A model generated the notes under the pieces. It ran no database searches. It had not been told where the DNA came from and saw nothing but the letters and a program-made list of their open reading frames with translations. A program made the translations under genes and the position numbers. A stretch of 64,000 nucleotides of DNA, taken from positions 1,798,001-1,862,000 of the forward strand of contig NZ_ADVG01000001.1 in NCBI RefSeq assembly GCF_000178855.1, written 5' to 3'. This stretch comes from Ktedonobacter racemifer DSM 44963 (GTDB lineage Bacteria > Chloroflexota > Ktedonobacteria > Ktedonobacterales > Ktedonobacteraceae). Below, piece by piece: positions 1 through 8,875 of the stretch. The stretch's first letter is position 1; every line of letters begins with the position of its first letter.

Positions 1-1
1 T

Positions 2-466
2 CACCAGCCCACACTCTACGTCGTCGGAAAGGCCCCCCTGGCCGTTCTCAGCCAGTGGATAGGGCTAGGCATCGTCATTGTGGTGGGCACGGTTCTTATC
101 GGACTCCTGCATATGGGAGCCGCTGGCGCGCTGATCGCCGATGGCGTGGGACGCCTCGCCACAGGTCTATTGATGCTCTTCTTTCTGCGCAAAGAACTGC
201 CACGCAAGTATCCCCTGGCCTTCACGCTACGCTTCCTGGCCTCGCTGGTCCTGGCTGCCATTCCCAGCACGCTCTGGCTCACCCTCTTCTGGCAGCCCGG
301 TAACCGCCTGGTCCTGCTCGGCTCGCTGGGAATCTCGGGTGTGCTCTTCCTCGCCTGCTGTATCGGTATCCTACGGCTCCTCAAGCCGCTCAATCAGCAA
401 GACATCACGCTCCTCAAGAGCATCAAGCCGGGACTGGTCAAATACCTACGCCATTTTGCGCGCTAA
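2..466 (+). CDS. C-terminal part of a multi-spanning membrane protein, probably polysaccharide flippase-like (partial)
   Basis: The frame is open from the window edge and ends at 466, so only about 154 C-terminal residues are seen. At least three or four hydrophobic segments are visible, separated by short basic loops (for example RKELPRKYP), and the tail is basic (KSIKPGLVKYLRHFAR). This pattern resembles the C-terminal half of MOP-superfamily polysaccharide exporters or flippases, but no diagnostic motif is in the visible part. A hairpin follows directly. The family assignment is inference; that it is an integral membrane protein is clear. Confidence 0.55.
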   Translation, partial: HQPTLYVVGKAPLAVLSQWIGLGIVIVVGTVLIGLLHMGAAGALIADGVGRLATGLLMLFFLRKELPRKYPLAFTLRFLASLVLAAIPSTLWLTLFWQPGNRLVLLGSLGISGVLFLACCIGILRLLKPLNQQDITLLKSIKPGLVKYLRHFAR

Positions 467-480
467 ATGATATATATAAA

Positions 481-520
481 CGAGAGACCCTCAGAGTATT
501 TCTTCTCTGAGGGTCTCTCG
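481..520. terminator. Bidirectional terminator hairpin
   Basis: Perfect 16-bp inverted repeat (481-496 with 505-520), loop of 8, lying between convergent reading frames (flippase end at 466 and recombinase fragment end at 531). T-rich sequence follows on the plus side. Confidence 0.8.
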
Positions 521-530
521 TTTGAGGTCT

Positions 531-1627
531 TCAACGAGATATTAATTTAGCGTGATTAAACTGTCTAAACACCTCTGCTGAGATACCATTTGCCTGCACA
601 ATTTCCCAATCAGCCAGACAAATGTCGTGAGGTATCTGCCCTTTCAAGTCAGATAGACCACTAGCAAGACCATTAGCGTGTCTTGGGTTTTCTTTTCCCT
701 GATTGTCATAGTATCCATACATTGCACGGCGACTTCTTAGAGGCAATAGTTCCGCTAGCTTTTCCCAGTTTGCTGTAGGGTAATGCTCTTCCAAAATGGC
801 AACCTCCTCATCTTGCCATTTCATCCAGGCTGAAGAACCTTTGAAGAATATCTCTTCGTAGGCTTCCCACGTTGGGTCTTTCCATTCAACCCTGACAGTA
901 CAGAAACTAGGAGAAATCCTGTTCAAAATGACGGATTCGATAAACAGGTAAACAAGCCGGGAATGTTCTTTGGGGGAAATGACTTTGTCCAGGTCAGCGC
1001 CTGATCGGCGCATCAGTTTTCTATATGTTTGCCGCTCATTGTCTTCCTGGACTATTTGCTCAGTTACCACCTTCCGTTCTTCAAGCCGTCTCAATTCCTC
1101 TTTGGCTGCTCTATATCTCTCATTTGCAGCCTGAGCTAAATCTGGATCAGTTAATTTCCCTGATTCAACCTGCGCTTTAATCCTCACCATATTCGCCTTT
1201 GTAGCCTCTATATCTCGCTCAATATCCTTGATGACTTCACGTATCTCACTCGCCTGATTCACTTGCTCCAGGGCTTTTCTTTGGCTTTCAAGCCGTTTCA
1301 ATTCTTCTTTGACTGCTTCGTAGCTCTCGTTAGCGGCCAGAACCAAATCAGGATCAGTTAATTTCCCCGATACAACTTGTACCTTAATCCTTCCCATATT
1401 GGCCTTTGCGGTCTCTATATCCTGCTCAACCAGCCTCAATTCTTCTCTGGCTTTCTCAAAAGTCTCAGGCTTACTCTTTATAAAGCCTTGATGGGCTTTT
1501 TCAGCCTCCGGACTGCGCAGATGTTCCCGTAACATCTCCAAAACAATCATGTCTAAACCAGCAGCGTCTACAGTGCCGTGAGAATGCGTCCACTCTTTAC
1601 CTTCTGTCTCATAACAGAAGCTATAGT
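531..1627 (-). pseudogene. C-terminal fragment of a large serine recombinase
   Basis: The open frame continues upstream of the first ATG (1550) to about 1627, reading a zinc-ribbon end (CYETEGKEW...HGTVDAAGLD) typical of large serine recombinases, then a coiled coil, then a Myb/SANT-like tail (WQDEEVAILEEHYP...LPLRSRRAMYGYY). The resolvase catalytic domain and the first half of the zinc ribbon are missing. A tnpB element ends exactly where the frame is lost, so insertion or deletion by that element probably removed the rest. The coiled coil holds an internal tandem duplication: two roughly 55-residue units both containing the run SGKLTDPDL. No N-terminal half is found on the other side of the tnpB element. 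Confidence 0.75.
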
Positions 1628-1700
1628 CAGTACCCTACGGCTAAAGCCGAGGGCTTGGAGTTGTGTCTGAACTCCACCGCAACTCAGCATACCTTTTCAG
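1625..1700 (-). ncRNA. Candidate omega (reRNA) 3' region of the tnpB element
   Basis: On the minus strand the tnpB 3' end and the following bases form a compact stem around GGCTTTAGCC and end at the element boundary. In characterised TnpB systems an RNA overlapping the tnpB 3' end and running to the right boundary guides the nuclease, with the guide supplied by flanking DNA. Here the guide would be recombinase sequence beginning about 1624 and running to lower coordinates. Position and function are inferred from the family. Confidence 0.4.
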
Positions 1701-2954
1701 GCGTGCTGCTTTGGCTTCATCGTCCGACACATCAGGGCGTACTGACAAGAGGCCCGTTCCTCTCCAGTCTTGCCGGATAAGAAGCGTTCGCATCGCAATA
1801 TTCCTCGCGCCAACCAGATCGGCATGGAGCGTGTACTGACAATTCTGACAGACAAAGAGCAAGCCCTTGTGAGGGCGATTCTCTTTGCAGGTGTGCCCAC
1901 ATTTGGGGCAAGACTGCGAGGTATAGTTGGCATCGACCTTGATTGCCATACTTTGATGCAAGAGCGCTTTATAAGCGATCATACTGTGCAACTCACCAAA
2001 AGCCCATTTGGAGAAGGTACGATTGGCTTTTCGCTGTTTTGCACTGGCTTTTTTGCCTTTCCGTCGTTTGGTCCGCTCTCGAATGTCTGTCAGATGCTCC
2101 AGTCCAATCAAGCTTTGAGAATATTGGGTAACAATCCGTTTACTCACGACATGATTGGCGTTTGCTTTCAACCGTCTCTCTCGTCCACTGATGGCGACGA
2201 GCCTTCTCGTCGCGGAACGAGTGCCTTTCTTTTGCAGACGCTTTCTCAGTCGTGCGTAGTGGTGAGACTTGGTAATAGTAGAGATGTCAGCATGGAAGGT
2301 GCAATCGCCTTGCATCGTCGCCGTGACGGCAAGGTATCGCATCCCCACATCCACGCCAACGACCTGCTTGTGCGTTTCTGGGGTAGGATCAGCCGTCTCC
2401 ACTTCCAGGGTGACGAGCAGGTAAAACTGCTTCTTGGGCTTGTCATACCAAAGTTTCGATGCACCAATCTCCGTACCACGCTGGATCAATGCCACGTGCT
2501 TATCATAGCCAGTATAGGGAACCTTGACCCGTCCCTCAAGCGTGAGGAGACTCACCTGCTGTTCTTTCTTGAACGTGTAGTCCTTCTTATACTGGTAGGT
2601 CAGCGTGGGAGAGAGAAACGTAGGAGCCTTATCAAGCCCTTTGTACCGCTTTTTGGTCGTCTTTGCCTTACGATGAGCAGCATTGTTCTTGACCTTTGTC
2701 CAGAGGGCTTTATACGAGGCACCAACTTGGCGAGGAACAGAACAGGCCATTTGTGAGGGAAGGTGAAAACGGAGGCGAATCTCATCATACGTGCCATCTT
2801 GCAGACGAACAGCATTACTCATCTTGCCATTCTCAAAGGCATATGTACTGACATAATTGAGAGCATCACGATATGCCAGTTGTGTCTCACGTAATGCCTT
2901 GAATTGCTCGGGTGTTGTATTCAATTTGAGTTTCGCTGTTAACACCGTTTTCAT
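1641..2954 (-). CDS. tnpB: RNA-guided nuclease TnpB (IS200/IS605 family)
   Basis: 437 residues, the usual TnpB length. It opens with the family start MKTVLTAKLKL and carries a RuvC fold: first Asp in VVGVDVGMR (about residue 200), Glu in GLEHL (about 282), a C4 zinc finger CPKCGH...CQNC (about 358-377) and the last catalytic Asp in LHADLVGARNIA. All catalytic residues are present and the frame is intact, so the nuclease may be active. It has no tnpA partner here, so it would need one in trans to move. Its insertion truncates a serine recombinase. Confidence 0.93.
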   Translation of the reverse strand: MKTVLTAKLKLNTTPEQFKALRETQLAYRDALNYVSTYAFENGKMSNAVRLQDGTYDEIRLRFHLPSQMACSVPRQVGASYKALWTKVKNNAAHRKAKTTKKRYKGLDKAPTFLSPTLTYQYKKDYTFKKEQQVSLLTLEGRVKVPYTGYDKHVALIQRGTEIGASKLWYDKPKKQFYLLVTLEVETADPTPETHKQVVGVDVGMRYLAVTATMQGDCTFHADISTITKSHHYARLRKRLQKKGTRSATRRLVAISGRERRLKANANHVVSKRIVTQYSQSLIGLEHLTDIRERTKRRKGKKASAKQRKANRTFSKWAFGELHSMIAYKALLHQSMAIKVDANYTSQSCPKCGHTCKENRPHKGLLFVCQNCQYTLHADLVGARNIAMRTLLIRQDWRGTGLLSVRPDVSDDEAKAARLKRYAELRWSSDTTPSPRL

Positions 2955-3052
2955 ACTTTGGAGTATATCATGGTTTTCATCTACCTGTCAATAGAAAAGG
3001 AGCAGATGAAAGAATGTCTACGGTGTCTCTCACCCAAGCCACCGACAAAGGA

Positions 3053-3099
3053 ACGCCGCATTCCTCCCCATGCCTGAAAGGGCAGGGGCATCCTGCGGC
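3053..3099. repeat. Imperfect hairpin resembling a second IS605-type right end
   Basis: Outer arms CGCCGCA and TGCGGCG enclose an inner stem of CCCCATGCC against GGGCAGGGG with loop TGAAA. On the minus strand this looks like the 3' end of a tnpB/omega-RNA element. It sits in the 322-bp gene-free stretch between tnpB (2954) and ctaG (3277); nothing else coding is convincing there. It may be a relic of an older element. Confidence 0.45.
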
Positions 3100-3276
3100 G
3101 GTTTCGGTGAATGTTTATGTCTTGCGCCGATGACTGGCCGGCTGGGTCCTGGTACATGTAAACCCTCCGTGGAAATATGGGGACACACGCATGCCCTCAA
3201 AGGAATCTCCCGTGTCCTCCATACATACGCGGATAGGGATAGACATGTTGCAAGCACAATCGTTGAGCCAGTCTGC

Positions 3277-4179
3277 TTACTCTGCCAGGCGTGGTGATGG
3301 GCTATGCGCCACGTCTCCAGCTTCATCCTCGTCCTCCTCCTCCCACTCCTCCACGTATTCATACTCTTCTTCTTCGGCCTGGCGTTGCAGATCCCGTTCG
3401 CGCGTTCGCTGCTCGATCGTCTTGAGCCAGCGGATAAAGAGTGGCGACATCACAATTAAGTCGACAATGCCTGGAATGAGCAGGATTGAACCGCCTACGG
3501 CCTGGTCCGAAAAGGGCGAGAGTCCAAGCTGATAGGGAATGATATAGTGAGAGTAGATTGGGACCTCGGTCACCACCAGGAGAAAGGCCAGGATATCTAC
3601 TGGCTGCCCATCCAGGAAGACGTACAACATCTGCATAGGCAGGCTTAAAGCACGCTGGCCCACCATGGGACCAATGAGGGGCCACCAGTTTAAGAACGAG
3701 GCCACAAAAACCAGGGTCAACCAGCCATGATAAACCCCAGCACTGGTCACGCTCCTGCTATATAAGAGCGGCGTATGCCATAATAAGAAGATCAGATTGA
3801 AGAGAATCGAAGCCGTTAGCGGGCGCAAGAGAACCCGCCCCAGCACGCGCATAGGAGGCAATGCGAACAGGAGACGCAACATCTCATCGGGGCAGGCCGC
3901 CATAAAAAGCGGCGCGCAGAGCGTGATCAAAATCACCACCTGGGTCATATGCACCGAGAAGAGCTGCGTGCGTGCGATAGCATCTATGGGCGAAAAGAAC
4001 GCTCCGATTGAACAGGCCAGCGCCAGCACAAAAAAGATGATATGGCGCGCCTTCACCGGAAATGCGTGCGCTTCAGATGTATGTATACGTCGTAGACGTA
4101 CCACGCCTACAACATAGAATACCGTGAGAAGAAACAGAATACAGAGAGCAGGAATGTTCCAGGACCATGCTTGCACCAT
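3277..4179 (-). CDS. ctaG: Cytochrome c oxidase assembly factor CtaG (caa3 type)
   Basis: 300 residues from the chosen ATG at 4179; the longer frame upstream lacks membrane character and covers the divergent promoter region. There are about seven hydrophobic spans, with CtaG features such as HMTQVVILITLCAPLFM, LLWHTPLLYS and PFSDQAVGGSILLIPGIVDLIVMSPLF. CtaG membrane proteins assist assembly of caa3 oxidase, probably copper delivery to CuB. The C-terminus is an unusual acidic cytoplasmic tail (runs of Glu and Asp over about 25 residues). It is divergent from glycerate kinase. No oxidase genes are in the window. Confidence 0.88.
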   Translation of the reverse strand: MVQAWSWNIPALCILFLLTVFYVVGVVRLRRIHTSEAHAFPVKARHIIFFVLALACSIGAFFSPIDAIARTQLFSVHMTQVVILITLCAPLFMAACPDEMLRLLFALPPMRVLGRVLLRPLTASILFNLIFLLWHTPLLYSRSVTSAGVYHGWLTLVFVASFLNWWPLIGPMVGQRALSLPMQMLYVFLDGQPVDILAFLLVVTEVPIYSHYIIPYQLGLSPFSDQAVGGSILLIPGIVDLIVMSPLFIRWLKTIEQRTRERDLQRQAEEEEYEYVEEWEEEDEDEAGDVAHSPSPRLAE

Positions 4180-4337
4180 TGTGAGAAATCTCCAGAAAGC
4201 TAACATCTGGCAACAGAACGACGTATCTGCACCACCTCGTAGTATAGTGCAGAGACATAGTGCATGCAAATTCTGGGAACACATTCCCCAGGCCTCACGC
4301 AACGAGCCGAGATAGGCGCCAGAGGAGGAAGAAAATA

Positions 4338-5486
4338 ATGTATATTGTAATCGCACCACAGTCCCTTAAAGGGAGCCTGAGCGCTATTGAGGCCGGGCAA
4401 GCCATTGCAGAAGGCGCGAGAGCCATCTATCCCCAGGCCAGGATCGAGATTATTCCCATCGCGGACGGTGGCGAGGGCACAACCCAGGCGCTAGTCGATG
4501 CAACAGGTGGTCGCATCATAGAGCACACTGTGACTGGCCCGCTGGGTGCTCCGGTCAAGGCCTTTTACGCGTTACTGGGCGATGGGGAGACCGCGGTAAT
4601 AGAGATGGCTGCCAGCGCGGGCCTGCCCCTGGTTGCGGCGGAGGCACGCGATCCACGCATCACGACGACCTATGGCGTGGGAGAGCTGGTTCGTGCGGCC
4701 CTCGATGCAGGTTGCCGCCATTTTATTATTGGTCTGGGGGGAAGCGCCACCAACGATGGAGGTGCGGGCATGCTTCAGGCCCTGGGCGTGCACTTGCTGG
4801 ATAGGCAAGGACAAGAGCTTCCTTATGGAGGGGCTGCACTTCGGCGGCTACATCGTATTAGTATTGAGAACCTGGATGCGCGCCTACAGGAATGTACCTT
4901 TGATGTGGCCTGTGATGTCACCAATCCCCTCTGTGGGCCAGAAGGGGCCTCAGCGATCTATGGCCCACAGAAGGGTGCCAGTCCTGCTATGGTTGAAGAG
5001 CTTGACCAGGCCCTGGCTCACTACGCGGAGATCATCGAGCGCGACCTGGGCATAGGAGTGAAGTATCTGCCCGGCGCAGGAGCGGCGGGCGGCATGGGCG
5101 CAGGACTGGTTGCCTTCCTAAGTGCGCGCTTGCGTCCGGGGGCACAGATTGTCCTGGAGGCAGTAGCGTTGGAGCAGCATCTTCCCTCGGCGAGCCTTGT
5201 CATCTCCGCCGAAGGGCGCCTTGATGGACAAACAGCATACGGAAAAAGCGTAGGTGCGGTCGCCCAACTGGCGAAACGCTATCACCTCCCAGTGCTGGTC
5301 CTGGCAGGGGGGCTGGGCGAAAATTATCAAGAGGTTTATCAACTTGGCATAGATGGCCTTATACTCATCCCTGATGGTCCCATGACACTTGAATATGCGA
5401 TGCAGCATGCCTATAAGTTGGCACGGGAGGCAACTGAACGTGCCCTCCGCCTCTTCCGAATCGCTCAAGAATCCACGAACAAATAA
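4338..5486 (+). CDS. glxK: Glycerate kinase (GlxK/GarK family)
   Basis: 382 residues. Start ATG 4338 has a strong ribosome site (GAGGAGG, 4322-4328) and matches the family start MYIVIAPQSLKGSLSA. Family motifs seen: IADGGEGTTQAL, GLGGSATNDGGAGML, GPQKGAS, AEGRLDGQTAYGKS. The family phosphorylates D-glycerate with ATP, feeding glycolysis from glycerate or glyoxylate metabolism. It stands alone, divergent from ctaG. The frame is intact and of normal length. Confidence 0.95.
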   Translation: MYIVIAPQSLKGSLSAIEAGQAIAEGARAIYPQARIEIIPIADGGEGTTQALVDATGGRIIEHTVTGPLGAPVKAFYALLGDGETAVIEMAASAGLPLVAAEARDPRITTTYGVGELVRAALDAGCRHFIIGLGGSATNDGGAGMLQALGVHLLDRQGQELPYGGAALRRLHRISIENLDARLQECTFDVACDVTNPLCGPEGASAIYGPQKGASPAMVEELDQALAHYAEIIERDLGIGVKYLPGAGAAGGMGAGLVAFLSARLRPGAQIVLEAVALEQHLPSASLVISAEGRLDGQTAYGKSVGAVAQLAKRYHLPVLVLAGGLGENYQEVYQLGIDGLILIPDGPMTLEYAMQHAYKLAREATERALRLFRIAQESTNK

Positions 5487-5761
5487 TACCAGAGCCGGAT
5501 CTCAAAATTGCCATTACTAAAATACTGGTCTGTGGACGTCTTATTATCGAGAAAGCAAAATCGTGGTACAATGAAGTATCCCTCGTATACGTACACATTT
5601 TCTAGTTGTACCGTTCTTTTTATTACCATTAGCGTCACTAAGTTCCACCTATCTCTTGATGGGATCGACGAAATGTAATATGAACAGAGAGGCCAATGCC
5701 ATCCAGGAATGTTCGCCATCGTAGTTTGTCCCATTGTTCTTATTAATTGAGGGAGCATGTT

Positions 5762-5962
5762 ATGCCAGAACAGTCCTACACCACACGTGCTTCGGATATT
5801 CAGCGCCTATTGTCTGCCGGTTTCAGTGAAGCCGAGGCCCGTAAGCTCCTCTTCATGCGTGACCATGTTGATGAGCAGATTGAGTACCGCGAGATGCTTG
5901 AAGAGAGTCGGCGCCTTAATTTTATTCGCTGGTTGCTCGAACACAACCGTATGAGCCGCTAA
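5762..5962 (+). CDS. Small conserved-looking helical protein, function unknown
   Basis: 66 residues. An in-frame TTG lies five codons earlier, but GAGGGAG (5749-5755) sits 6 bp before ATG 5762, which decides the start. The protein is charged and helical (SAGFSEAEARKLLFMRDHVDEQIEYREMLEESRRLNFIRWLLEHNRM). No membrane segment or Cys motif. I do not recognise the family. The 275 bp between glycerate kinase and this gene hold nothing I can identify. Confidence 0.65.
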   Translation: MPEQSYTTRASDIQRLLSAGFSEAEARKLLFMRDHVDEQIEYREMLEESRRLNFIRWLLEHNRMSR

Positions 5963-6017
5963 AGACCTGGTTATGATCAGGATAAGGCTTTTTATCATAA
6001 ATTTGCTTCCTTCTTAT

Positions 6018-6095
6018 TCCGAAACCCAACCCCCGAATGGGGGCGCGCGTCACGAGAGTGACTAGCGCCCCCCCATTCGGGGGTTGGGTTTCGGA
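6018..6095 (+). repeat. Palindromic interspersed repeat, copy A
   Basis: 29-base arm (6018-6046) pairs with 6065-6095 apart from a 2-base bulge; the loop carries a second hairpin GTCAC-GAGA-GTGAC followed by TAGCGC. The outer ends (CTTATTCCGAAACCCAAC) and the GTCAC/GTGAC-TAGCGC core recur at 31837-31896 and 62718-62775. Copy A has long additional C/G-rich arms. It lies about 20 bp outside the left end of the integrative element. Confidence 0.8.
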
Positions 6096-6114
6096 TACGT
6101 AGTTCCTAGAACGC

Positions 6115-6142
6115 AAAGAAAGGCAGCGGAGACATGATCTCC
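6115..6142. repeat. attL core, 28-bp direct repeat
   Basis: Identical to 22606-22633. It contains the run AAAGAAAGGCAGCGGAGA, which is one arm of the rnpB terminator plus, on the minus strand, its T-rich tail. Confidence 0.88.
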
Positions 6143-6160
6143 TAAGCCTCAACCAATACA

Positions 6161-6189
6161 GTCGCCTGTAAAATCTCTTTGCAGGCGAC
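6161..6189 (-). terminator. Terminator-like hairpin downstream of the integrase
   Basis: GTCGCCTG (6161-6168) pairs with CAGGCGAC (6182-6189). It lies between the integrase stop and attL. No strong T-run on the minus side. Confidence 0.45.
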
Positions 6190-6225
6190 CTTATTTAACC
6201 ACCCTTAGCTATCACGTCTGAATTA

Positions 6226-6244
6226 ACACCAATCCAGACACCAA
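6226..6244 (+). other. Putative integrase arm-type sites, left
   Basis: Two ACACCAA boxes start 12 bp apart (6226 and 6238). The same pair with the same spacing occurs at 21489/21501 and 22486/22498. Function as arm-binding sites is inference from their position next to att cores. Confidence 0.45.
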
Positions 6245-7233
6245 TTAGCCTTTTCCGTCATCCTCAACACGAGGATTGTCATTTTTCCTAAAGAACGCAT
6301 CCAATAACTGTACAGGTTCCTCTTGCATCGCAAGATCAACGTGAGTATAGACGTTCATCGTCAAACGATAATCACTATGCCCAAGTATCTCCTGCACCAC
6401 TTTCGCATTTACCTTCATTGCAGCCATCAACGTTGAATAGCTATGACGAAGATCATGAATTCTGATATGTGGGAGGCCAGCCTTTTGCAGCAGCCTATCA
6501 TACATCCTCAGAGCATGTACAGCGTTTAAACGACCGCCTTTCATACCTGTGAAGACATACCCCATCTCATTCCAACGACGACCATATTTTTCCCTGGCTT
6601 GTCGCTGATCTTCTTGATGATCTAGCAACATCTCCACAATAAAAACAGGGAGCAGAATCTCACGAATACCATGATCCGTCTTCGGCCCGTTCTCCACATA
6701 CCCATACCCATAGACATAACCCCCTGTACGACGGACACGAAGCACACAACTCTCTAAGTTTAAATCATCCCACTTCAGCGCCAACAATTCACCACGACGC
6801 ATCCCAGTTGCCATAGCCAGCATCACAAACTTCTCTAAACGCTCGCCTTCAGCAGTTCTCAACAGTCTCAATAATTGCTCTTCATTCAAAGCAACCGACT
6901 TCTTAGAGACAATTTTCGGAGGCTTCACCCGATCACACACATTCCTCACAACAAGATCAAGATTTAATGCCTCCTCTAAAACCTGATGAAGAAGCCCGTG
7001 AAGCATATTCACTGACTTTGTAGAAAGACCATCGTCTAACTTTTCATTCAGGAAATCATGAACGACTTGAGGTGTCATGCTCTTTAATGTAAGACGACCC
7101 AAGACAGGAATAATATGTACTCTCATCAATTGTTCGTACTTTGCACGAGAACTCACACGAAGATCACGCTTATGTTCAAACCAACTACGCATAAAAGCTT
7201 CAAGCGTTTGATCGGGTTTCTCAATAGCAACCC

Positions 7234-8672
7234 CATAGGCATTAAGTTAAGAGCCAATCGAGACCATCGAGAAGCAACTGAGCCAAGCAGGGTTCAGTCG
7301 AGCGAGGATTGACCCGACAGCCCGACTGCATCATTCGAGAGAGTTGGTCGACCAGCAGGCGCAAACGGCAGAAGCCACCGAGCACTTCCAATCCCTGTAA
7401 GGCCAGAGATCGCACCACCGCGGAGGCTTTCACCAAACTGCGCCAAGGATCCTGCCAACACCCAAACAAGAGGAGCCAATGTTGGACCACAACTGCCATC
7501 AGTTTGGCATACAGCTCACACAACGCTCGCCAGGGATGTTGCGATCGCCACTCATCAATGTGCCCCTGACTTTTCCAAAGCTTGAAGAGCAGCTCGATCA
7601 CCCAGCGTTCACGCATGATCACCAAGGCTTGTGCTGGTCCCACATGTTTGGCTGCAGCGTTGGTTACAATGAGTGTCCACGCAGCCAATTCCCATTGCTT
7701 AGGACTCACTGCCTGGCCTTTATCAGTCGCCTCTTGCGCCAAGCGCTCGCGTCGTTGTGCTACCACCTCTTCTGGAACGCGTACCATCAGCAGGCGAACG
7801 GGCAAGGGGTTCTGTGCTCCTAAGTAGACATGCTTCACCTTGATCTGCCCAATCATGCGAGGCAAGATGCTCTCCAGTTCAATCCGCTTGCCCTCTCGAT
7901 CCCAAAAGACCGTGTTGGCCTTTGGATGCTGGCAGAAGCGCACCTTCTGCTCGTGAAGTTGACGCAAGTGAGCCAGGCTCCAGTAGCCACGGTCTGCCAC
8001 GTACAAACTGCCAGGGCGAACCGGCTCTTGACTCAAAGGACCATGTAATTCATGTACTCGTCCTGCCGACAAGCGTGGTCCCATGAGTTGCCCGTGTTTG
8101 ATATCCCAACGCACATGTAGTTTGAGCGCTGCCTGAGTGCGTTCACTGCTTTCTTGACCCCCTCCACCACATCCAGGCCACAGCTCTTTGAGAGCGGCTG
8201 GCAGAATGATGGTTGAACTGTCCTCAACGATCACCTGCTTGAACGACTTGAAGAGCGCAATGGGAGCCGCTTGCACGCTCACGACCTGTTCCACCAATTC
8301 CGAAAGCACCGCTTGCAAAAATCTTGCCGCCTCTTGTGTGCAACGCTGATGCAGACCCGAACTGCTGATCTGCACCTGACGAAGCTGAGCTGCCTGGGTC
8401 AACTGATCCAGGCTTGCTTGTGGGGTGTGCAAGTGCCCAAAGAGCAAAATTTGGGCAAAATCGGCCCCTGTGAGCTTGCGCTCTCGTTTCACGAAGCCAG
8501 TTTCTTTTGCCAATGCATTGGCTCGCTCTTCCAAGACGTGTTTCAATATGCGCTCAAGTTGTGATACACTGGTCATCTGATAGCTCCTTGCTTGATGTAT
8601 GATGTTTTGATCAATCTTCATCATCTTTCAAGGAGCTTTTTGTTGTCATCTTTTCTTAACTTAATGCCTATG
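7234..8672 (-). mobile_element. IS4-family (IS231-like) insertion sequence, 1439 bp
   Basis: Terminal inverted repeats of 19 bp (CATAGGCATTAAGTTAAGA at 7234 and its complement ending at 8672) resemble the IS231 consensus. It is flanked by an exact direct repeat, GGGTTTCTCAATAGCAACCC (7214-7233 and 8673-8692). Twenty base pairs is longer than the 10-12 bp usual for IS231-type elements. Because the repeat begins GGG and ends CCC the boundary could be drawn a few bases differently, giving 14-20 bp. Confidence 0.88.
7242..8576 (-). CDS. IS4-family DDE transposase
   Basis: 444 residues from ATG 8576, chosen because AAGGAG stands 8 bp ahead; an in-frame ATG at 8624 lacks a site. DDE residues are seen in VIVEDSSTI (D), SLYVADRGYW (D) and the Y/R-E-K signature RERWVIELLFKLWK (E). 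The frame is intact, so the element is probably active. It fills almost the whole IS and is in the same orientation as the integrase it interrupts. Confidence 0.92.
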   Translation of the reverse strand: MTSVSQLERILKHVLEERANALAKETGFVKRERKLTGADFAQILLFGHLHTPQASLDQLTQAAQLRQVQISSSGLHQRCTQEAARFLQAVLSELVEQVVSVQAAPIALFKSFKQVIVEDSSTIILPAALKELWPGCGGGGQESSERTQAALKLHVRWDIKHGQLMGPRLSAGRVHELHGPLSQEPVRPGSLYVADRGYWSLAHLRQLHEQKVRFCQHPKANTVFWDREGKRIELESILPRMIGQIKVKHVYLGAQNPLPVRLLMVRVPEEVVAQRRERLAQEATDKGQAVSPKQWELAAWTLIVTNAAAKHVGPAQALVIMRERWVIELLFKLWKSQGHIDEWRSQHPWRALCELYAKLMAVVVQHWLLLFGCWQDPWRSLVKASAVVRSLALQGLEVLGGFCRLRLLVDQLSRMMQSGCRVNPRSTEPCLAQLLLDGLDWLLT

Positions 8673-8875
8673 GGGTTTCTCAATAGCAACCCCTTGCTCC
8701 AATTCTCGAAACGCCTGCTTGACCTTCTCTTGAACCTCTCTTTTTGTCTTTCCATAAAACTGTTTTTTCTTTCGCCCAGGACCAAGAGAGACAGCACCGA
8801 CCCAACGCCCATCACTCCGCTGAAAAATCGTCCCTTCACCATGGCCACGAGCTTTCGGCTTTCCCATATCCTACT

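Larger units (their letters stand above)
1625..3000 (-). mobile_element. IS200/IS605-type element carrying only tnpB
   Basis: One tnpB gene without tnpA. The right end (minus-strand 3' side) is a short GC-rich hairpin region at about 1627-1660 that ends in GTAGGGTACTGAC, just where recombinase coding sequence begins. The left end is not precisely visible; it should lie upstream of the tnpB start, between 2955 and about 3050. Like other IS605 members it has no terminal inverted repeats. The right boundary is supported by the recombinase frame; the left boundary is a guess. Confidence 0.6.
6245..8867 (-). pseudogene. int: Tyrosine integrase interrupted by an IS231-like element
   Basis: The N-terminal part (8693-8867) encodes the AP2-like/arm-binding start (GEGTIFQRSDGRWVGAVSL). 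The rest (6245-7233) encodes the core-binding and catalytic domains with Arg (GMRRGELLAL), HxxR (HDLRHSYSTLM), His (LGHSDYRL) and the nucleophile Tyr in MNVYTHVD. Joining both parts at the 20-bp target duplication restores one frame through GVAIEKPDQTLEAF, so the insertion is the only visible lesion. It lies beside attL and immediately after xis, the standard integration module. As it stands the protein cannot be made whole. Confidence 0.9.

Noticed and set aside
1770..2756. Long plus-strand frame opposite the first tnpB
   Set aside because: Antisense shadow of a clear TnpB gene with catalytic motifs.
3053..3099. CRISPR-like or riboswitch structure
   Set aside because: Single hairpin without repeats or a downstream gene in the right place; resembles an IS605 right end.
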